A stretch of DNA of 20,649 bases, taken from positions 1 through 20,649 of the forward strand of contig CAZYCA010000011.1 in assembly GCA_964645405.1 (NCBI GenBank). The letters are read 5' to 3'. The translations under genes were made by a program, and so were the position numbers. This DNA comes from JAMWDF01 sp964645405. Its GTDB lineage: Bacteria > Ratteibacteria > UBA8468 > B48-G9 > DSTR01. Shown here piece after piece: positions 16,675 through 20,649 of this stretch. A model generated the notes under the pieces. That model worked only from the letters and a program-made list of their open reading frames with translations. It ran no database searches and was not told the DNA's origin. Within the stretch, counting starts at the first letter, position 1; each line of letters begins with the position of its first letter.

Positions 16675-16765
16675 ATTAATTTGCTTTAATTCTAACACAG
16701 AGAAAAATTGGAAGAAACTCAGGAGAGGTAAAACCAGCCATCCTCTTCCGCAGTAAATTCACTTG
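16663..16765. other. Intergenic gap with a weak promoter candidate
   Basis: This 103-bp gap is the largest within the second minus-strand operon. The minus strand contains TAGAAT (5 of 6 to the -10 consensus) with TTTCTT 17 bp upstream, a poor -35. A secondary promoter for the CBM/DUF4838/GNAT genes is possible but not shown. Confidence 0.3.
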
Positions 16766-16987
16766 CTATCTTTCCTGAATTTCTTTTTGAAGAAAAAGAG
16801 CAAAATCTGTTTCTACTTTCAACAGAAGATTTTCCAGGAAAGGAATCATCAAAGATTGCACCTTTCCGCTCTCTTCCTCGTAGGTAACTCTGATGGAATT
16901 TAGGGCAACGGTTCTAACGGCTGGCTGAACTGGATGGATTGTAATTACGACCAGAACAAAGGTATTGATGGCAAGAAATTTTTTCAT
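16766..16987 (-). CDS. Small secreted protein of unknown function
   Basis: A 73-residue reading frame fills the space between two real genes. It begins with a credible signal peptide (MKKFLAINTFVLVVITIHPVQPA) and continues with about 50 charged residues (VTYEEESGKVQSLMIPFLEN and on to LQKEIQER), probably one helix. CAGGA lies about 10 nt before the ATG. It starts 24 bp after the phospholipase/nuclease-like gene. No family is recognised. A signal peptide joined to a charged mature part argues against chance, but a degraded remnant of a longer gene is possible. Confidence 0.5.
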   Translation of the reverse strand: MKKFLAINTFVLVVITIHPVQPAVRTVALNSIRVTYEEESGKVQSLMIPFLENLLLKVETDFALFLQKEIQER

Positions 16988-17011
16988 CAGCAGTTATTCC
17001 TGCCGTCTCTG

Positions 17012-18367
17012 TTAACGGTTAAGCCGGATAAGAACAGGTTCAGCCCAGACCGGCTGATTAGCATGGTTGACACTGGCACCACTGGCATCTCGGGCAACAA
17101 ATTCCAGCCGACCACCCGATTCCAGTGAGATTTTGACCTTCTCTGCCGGAGAATTCTTTTGTAAAACTTTACTCTCCCAGAGAGTTTTCCCTGATAGTTT
17201 TATGGCCATGGTAAAAGCAGCCGGTGGTTCTGCTTTTAACCTGTTGCCATCCCAGTCATCGGCACCTAAAGTAGCGTGGATACCAGCCCAAACTTCCACA
17301 GAGGAAAAAACTTCTGCCGGAAGGTCATAACCAACCGGGACCATTCCAGTACTGAATCCTTTCTCAAATTTTTTCTTCTCCCTCTTTCCGTTTTCCTCCA
17401 CCCATAGTTCTAACGGATAAACCTTCCTCCAGCGACCTAAACTGGCGCCCAGAATTAAAGGAGTAAAACGGTAGGGGAAAGAGGTGATAAGTGGCACAGA
17501 AATAGGCTCCAGACTGGTTAAGTCTATCCGGTTCAACCAGGCCAGGTCATCTTCTGAAACTCTTCCCGTAGAATTGCAGAAACAAGTATAAGCCAGGTCA
17601 GCACAGAGTCTGGCTCCAGATTCAGCTGCCTTTAACAAATAAGGAATGGCTTCCTCTTTCTTCCCGCTGTAAACTTTTTCTGCTGCCGGCACTGCCACTG
17701 CCCGAGCAGTCCGAACTGCTTTCACATAACCCTGGTAAAGATGAAAAACTATCTCTGGCACAGTAGTTCCTAAAAGTTCAGGCTGGTATTTTTCCAGGGA
17801 AACTTTAAAATCAGCCGCAGCGTCAAAATCAATAATTGCCTGGAAAACTGCCTGGGGAGAATATAGCGGGTGGGCATTGCCTGGTGGCTGGATGATTTCT
17901 CCCAGTTGCACCCAGGTTAATCCGTTGAAACCTTCCAGAGAGTGGATACCAGGGTGGCAGGCATCCTGTAGAACGTGAAAAAGATATCCCAGGTATTTCA
18001 ATCCTTCGTCTGTCTTTCCCTCTTTCAGGCAGGTCAGAATTTTGCCCAGATAAGCAGAGGCACCGGCTGTGAAGAAACGATAGTTTTCTGCTGGACTGGC
18101 TCTGGGAAGGTAATGAAACTGAATTTTGTCAATCAGGATAATATAAGGGGAAACTTCAGGAGAATCTTTTCTATCCGGGTAATGACAGTACTTTCTGATA
18201 AGGTTCTCACCTGCCGCAGAAACTAACTTTTTTTGCCAGTCAGGAAGGACAGAAACTGCTGCTTCTGTCATCCTGGAATGTCCTGGTCCCCAGCCCTGCA
18301 ATTTCACTGGCGAGAGGAAAATCACCACCAGAATAAAAACCACTAATGAAAATATTCCTGTTCTCAT
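17012..18367 (-). CDS. S1/P1-nuclease / zinc-phospholipase-C-like enzyme with C-terminal NPCBM
   Basis: A 451-residue secreted protein. The signal peptide (1-25) ends at GWGPGH; the mature chain starting at Trp26 would match zinc phospholipase C and P1 nuclease, where the N-terminal Trp ligates zinc. Further ligand candidates are His30, Asp65 (YPDRKD), His85 (QFHYLPR) and HVLQDACHPGIH (131-142), an HxxxDxxHxxxH motif as in S1/P1 nucleases. The C-terminal part (about 315-451) looks like an NPCBM sugar-binding module: VEVWAGIHAT, GADDWDG, GRLEFVARDASG. I choose ATG 18367 because CGGAG lies 7 nt before it and the signal peptide begins there; an ATG at 18388 overlaps the previous stop (ATGA) and lacks a ribosome site. 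It may hydrolyse phosphodiesters in a glycoconjugate or nucleic acid. Confidence 0.8.
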   Translation of the reverse strand: MRTGIFSLVVFILVVIFLSPVKLQGWGPGHSRMTEAAVSVLPDWQKKLVSAAGENLIRKYCHYPDRKDSPEVSPYIILIDKIQFHYLPRASPAENYRFFTAGASAYLGKILTCLKEGKTDEGLKYLGYLFHVLQDACHPGIHSLEGFNGLTWVQLGEIIQPPGNAHPLYSPQAVFQAIIDFDAAADFKVSLEKYQPELLGTTVPEIVFHLYQGYVKAVRTARAVAVPAAEKVYSGKKEEAIPYLLKAAESGARLCADLAYTCFCNSTGRVSEDDLAWLNRIDLTSLEPISVPLITSFPYRFTPLILGASLGRWRKVYPLELWVEENGKREKKKFEKGFSTGMVPVGYDLPAEVFSSVEVWAGIHATLGADDWDGNRLKAEPPAAFTMAIKLSGKTLWESKVLQKNSPAEKVKISLESGGRLEFVARDASGASVNHANQPVWAEPVLIRLNR

Positions 18368-18378
18368 AAAAATTCTCC
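18368..18378 (-). promoter_or_regulatory. Ribosome site fixing the PLC/P1-like start
   Basis: On the minus strand ACGGAG is followed by seven bases and the ATG at 18367. The alternative ATG at 18388 has no such site. Confidence 0.55.
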
Positions 18379-18384
18379 GTTGTC

Positions 18385-19079
18385 TCATGGCAGGTAGAAG
18401 TATTTAGGGTCAGTATAGCAAACCACACCGTTGGTGGGAGAATTTTCCCTTTCTGAAGCAATTAACCCGGAGGGGTTTAAACTACGCACACTCCCGTCAG
18501 CGAAACCAACATTTGTTAGACCGAGATGGCAAAAGTCAACTAAGTCTGTTGCCGGCCAGTTAATACGGTAAATCTGAAGTCCATAATAAGAAGAACGAAA
18601 ACTGATACTATCAAACACCAGACTATAAGAAGAAGTATTCTTCACCCGTTTGAGGTGATGACCAACATTCTCTCCTGCCAGTGTCTTGAGAGCATAAATT
18701 GTGGCTGATGACCAGGACGCATGTTTGCCGCTGGGACACCGGGTAAGTTGCAATTCAATCTTATAAGATCCACCGGTCAAGGGAACCCTGGTATTGCCCA
18801 GGTAAGCAAAGTAACTTAAACCCCTCACCCGGTAAGAGCTGGTGCCAGCCATGGGCCCATAAGGACAGGAATCCAGTCATCAAAGTCTTCACAGTACATC
18901 ATAAGAGCCAGTACAATCTGTTTCATATTGCTCATACACCTGGCAGTTCTGGCTTTTTCCCTAACTTTGGATAAAGCCGGCAGGAGAAGCGCAGCCAGAA
19001 TAGCAATAATTGCTACTACCACTAAAAGTTCTATCAGGGTAAATCCTGCCTTCCTTTCCCCAAAAATGGCCACCCACAT
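18385..19079 (-). pseudogene. Frameshifted prepilin-like protein with H-X9-DG C-terminus
   Basis: A type II secretion/pilin-like protein of the H-X9-DG class common in PVC bacteria, split by a frameshift. The first part (19079 to the TGA at 18827-18825) has the prepilin signal GFTLIELLVVVAIIAILAAL, cut after Gly and methylated on Phe in the family, then MSNMKQIVLALMMYCEDFDDWIP. Translation then runs out of frame. The second part, read from about 18866 to the TGA at 18385, continues as CPYGPMAGTSSYRVRGL and contains HLGLTNVGFADGSVR, where His and Asp-Gly are exactly nine residues apart. The total of 695 bp is one base short of a whole number of codons, so a one-base loss near 18862-18870 would explain it. 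It could be a real mutation or an assembly error. First gene of the second leftward operon. Confidence 0.8.
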
Positions 19080-19089
19080 TGCCCCTTTT

Positions 19090-19118
19090 ATTATTCCACA
19101 TTTCTGTTCTTATGTCAC
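19090..19118 (-). promoter_or_regulatory. Promoter candidate for the second leftward operon
   Basis: Read on the minus strand, GTGACA (19118-19113) and AATAAT (19095-19090) are 17 bp apart, each one base from consensus. The -10 lies only 10 nt from the ATG at 19079, so the leader would be nearly absent, which weakens the case. The -35 ends 25 bp from the insertion-sequence end. Confidence 0.4.
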
Positions 19119-19143
19119 TGCTGCTTGTCGCGGTGGCATTTCA

Positions 19144-19192
19144 AGTTTAAAAGTGGACTAATTTTGAAGGATTTAAAGTTTAAAACCGGACT
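19144..19192 (+). repeat. Left terminal repeat, two motif copies
   Basis: AGTTTAAAAGTGGACT at 19144-19159 and AGTTTAAAACCGGACT at 19177-19192 are direct copies 33 bp apart, differing at two bases. The second matches the complement of the right outer copy at 14 of 16 bases. Two sites per end suggest paired transposase binding sites. Confidence 0.65.
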
Positions 19193-19198
19193 GAAGAG

Positions 19199-19236
19199 CC
19201 CTCTCTGTTGAAGGGAGGGGATCCGGGTGAGGGTAA
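19199..19236. repeat. GC-rich palindromic element inside the IS left end
   Basis: CCCTC (19199-19203) and GAGGG (19215-19219) can form a stem with an 11-base loop, followed by ATCCGGGTGAGGG and a run of A. It resembles the dispersed CCCTCACCC...GGGAGAGGG palindromes found between genes in many bacteria. Read on the plus strand it might also block transcription into the IS. Confidence 0.4.
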
Positions 19237-19316
19237 AAAAAGTTAATAGGAAGATAGCGGCAGTATCCACATTTAAGGTCTTATGGTTTAATCTTTTCTT
19301 TTTGAGAATATAGTTC

Positions 19317-20480
19317 ATGGGACAGCAGATACATAAACGGTTGGCCGATGAGCAGGTAAGAGGTTTATTGGTTGAACTGGAGTACATATTAAAGATTCTG
19401 GAGATAGGACGAAGCCCGTTTTTTGAGTTGCTCAAGGGTTACAAGGAAAACCCGTACGATTTCTCCATCGCTTACAACAGAGAGAAAAAGATACGGTGGT
19501 AGAAAAGAATATCATCAAGGAATTGAAGCAGGAGAAATCGTTAAGAGAAGCCCTGCCAATGCCCATAAGAAGTTACAATTAAAGTTATATAAGAGACGTC
19601 CTGCGTGAGAAGTATAATCAGAAGGTCCCTGTCCCGACGATTATAGAGCGGACAAAGAAAAGAATGACTTCTCTCTGCCGGAAAAGGAGCATAAACGGCA
19701 TGACAGGGAAGTATTGACCAACTATGCCAGAGTCAGTCCAGCATAATTCCTCTCAACATAGATGGTCACCGGATGTGGAGGATAAATGGCATGTGATGAC
19801 TTCCCTGGATGATTACAGCCGGAAGATGCGTTATGCTTACCTGGTAGAACGGGAAACAACCTGGAATCCTATTGAGGCAATGGAAAGTATCTTCCTGAAA
19901 TACAGACTGCCGTTGTCGTTTTACGTGGACAGCCATTCCATATTCAGGTTCGTTCAGGGCAGAGACAGTTTCTGGCGGAAGCATTAAGAGGTGACCGATG
20001 AGGTAGACCTGGAATGGAAACAGGTGCTCATTGCATGTGTGAAGGTAACCTGTGCCTTGTCTCCGCAGGCAAAGGGGAAAGTAGAACGGCCGTATGGCTG
20101 GCTACAGGACAGAATTGTAAGAACTTGTGCAAGAGAAGGCAGAAAAGAAATCAGAGGTGCACGGGAGGTGTTGAGATACGAAACGGACAGATATAACAAA
20201 AGGTGCACAGTAGCACCGGGAAATCCTGGATTTAAGGTTCTACAACCCGTTAAAAGTAAAGAAAACTCTGTTCAGACCATTTGTTTTGCTACCACCGCTT
20301 GAATCAACAAAGAATGTGTTCTGTTTACGCGTGGGGCCGATGATTAACTCTTATAGAAAAGTATTCCTGAATAACCTTAACAAGGAAACCCGTATTGCTG
20401 AGGTAACCTTCTGGTATCAAGATAAACTGGTTGATATCCAGAAGGTGAAAACCGAGGACTTCAACTTAGTTCGCTTTTAA
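19317..20480 (+). pseudogene. Broken DDE integrase-core transposase
   Basis: A transposase of roughly 390 residues recovered only by switching frames. Pieces in order: MGQQIHKRLADEQVRGLLVE to EKKIRW (19317-19502); EKNIIKELKQEKSL to KVPVPTIIERTKK (from 19496), with an internal TAA at 19580-19582; LPEKEHKRHDREVLTNY (from 19669); QHNSSQHRWSPDVEDKW, MTSLDDYSR, YVDSHSIFRFVQGRD and WRKH up to TAA at 19985-19987, then in the same frame DEVDLEWKQVL and QAKGKVERPYGWLQ; then, after another shift near 20230, LPPLESTKNVFCLRV to the end DFNLVRF. The Asp of SLDDY, Asp of YVDSH and Glu of KVERP are the DDE triad. At least four frameshifts and two stops make it dead. Confidence 0.8.
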
Positions 20481-20504
20481 ACCTTAAGAATCCGGTTTTA
20501 AATT
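20468..20504 (+). repeat. Right terminal repeat, two motif copies
   Basis: The complement of 20489-20504 reads AATTTAAAACCGGATT and that of 20468-20483 reads GGTTTAAAAGCGAACT. They match the two left-end copies at 14 and 13 of 16 bases. The inner copy overlaps the stop codon of the transposase. Confidence 0.6.
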
Positions 20505-20649
20505 TGGCAATTAGTAACCAGAGTTGCACCTGAAACTTTCCACGGTCAGTACCGCTGTCGGAAGTGTCGTCTGACCCGCTATTTCCTTGGGGAAACCTTC
20601 TGGCGCCAGAGCCGTATTTCTGCCTACTGGAAAGGCAAGCTTCTGAAGT
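20502..20649 (+). CDS. Partial zinc-ribbon transposase-like frame, runs off the window
   Basis: An open frame without ATG follows the IS end and continues past the last base. It reads WQLVTRVAPETFHGQYRCRKC, then LTRYFLGETFWRQSRISAYW up to LLK. The CRKC pair and the following aromatic GETFW stretch look like the zinc ribbon and start of an IS1595-like transposase, though only 49 residues are visible. The missing start suggests the decayed IS replaced or interrupted its 5' end. The cysteines, aromatic and basic residues look like real protein rather than chance. Confidence 0.5.
   Translation, partial: MWQLVTRVAPETFHGQYRCRKCRLTRYFLGETFWRQSRISAYWKGKLLK

Larger units (their letters stand above)
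19144..20504 (+). mobile_element. Decayed insertion sequence (DDE integrase type)
   Basis: An element of about 1.36 kb with terminal inverted repeats and one broken transposase gene. Each end has two copies of a TTTAAAA-rich, GGACT-like motif. No clear target-site duplication is seen: the left flank ends in TGGCATTTCA and the right begins TGGCAATTA. The left end, between terminus and transposase start, is about 170 bp and includes a GC-rich palindrome. The transposase resembles integrase-core proteins of the IS481/ISNCY sort seen in uncultured candidate phyla; the exact IS family is not certain. Confidence 0.7.

Noticed and set aside
16663..16698. Twelve-residue longer start of the CBM-like protein
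   Set aside because: It lacks a ribosome site and would put residues ahead of a good signal peptide; the GGGGGTGAG before 16662 supports the shorter form.
18368..18388. Seven-residue longer start of the PLC/P1-like protein overlapping the previous stop (ATGA)
   Set aside because: No ribosome site precedes it, whereas CGGAG precedes the ATG at 18367; coupling by the overlap remains possible but less likely.
1..20649. CRISPR arrays, tRNA or rRNA genes, riboswitches
   Set aside because: No regularly spaced repeats, no cloverleaf-like or rRNA sequence and no recognisable riboswitch core were seen on reading both strands.

Overview
The window looks like a chromosome piece (GC by eye in the mid-40s) from a PVC-group bacterium such as Lentisphaerae/Kiritimatiellae, or from an uncultured candidate phylum with a similar gene pool. 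The signs are family content: a neutral-ceramidase-like protein with the ACPSQ/SADFWHETR/GDQSPH signature, a DUF4838 protein, a URO-D-like protein, an NPCBM domain, and a prepilin-like protein ending in an H-X9-DG motif. The taxonomic call is inference; there is no rRNA or tRNA in the window. TGA, TAA and TAG all end genes, so the code looks standard.

Layout: (1) 190-8518, minus strand: three tightly spaced genes. Two encode very large secreted, multidomain, glycoside-hydrolase-like paralogues (1050 and 1228 aa) and one encodes a ceramidase-like protein with no signal peptide. (2) 8519-8665: a divergent promoter region. (3) 8666-13447, plus strand: Gfo/Idh/MocA oxidoreductase, tandem GNAT acetyltransferase, URO-D-like protein, DUF486 small membrane protein and a spore-photoproduct-lyase-like radical SAM protein, packed with gaps of 1-26 bp. 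(4) 13469-19079, minus strand: a second set of secreted and accessory proteins: frameshifted prepilin-like protein, S1/P1-nuclease/phospholipase-C-like protein with C-terminal NPCBM, a small secreted protein, a CBM4/9-like protein, a DUF4838 protein and a GNAT acetyltransferase. (5) 19144-20504: a decayed insertion sequence with a DDE integrase-type transposase broken by several frameshifts and stops. It abuts the start of a second, partial transposase-like reading frame that leaves the window.

The genes suggest extracellular attack on a complex glycan or glycoconjugate (secreted barrel proteins, DUF4838, sugar-binding modules, PLC/nuclease-like enzyme) paired by divergent transcription with cytosolic processing of the released units (Gfo/Idh/MocA, URO-D-like, acetyltransferases, radical SAM). 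No transporter, SusC/D pair, sensor or transcription factor is in the window, so uptake and control must be encoded elsewhere. The substrate cannot be read from sequence alone.
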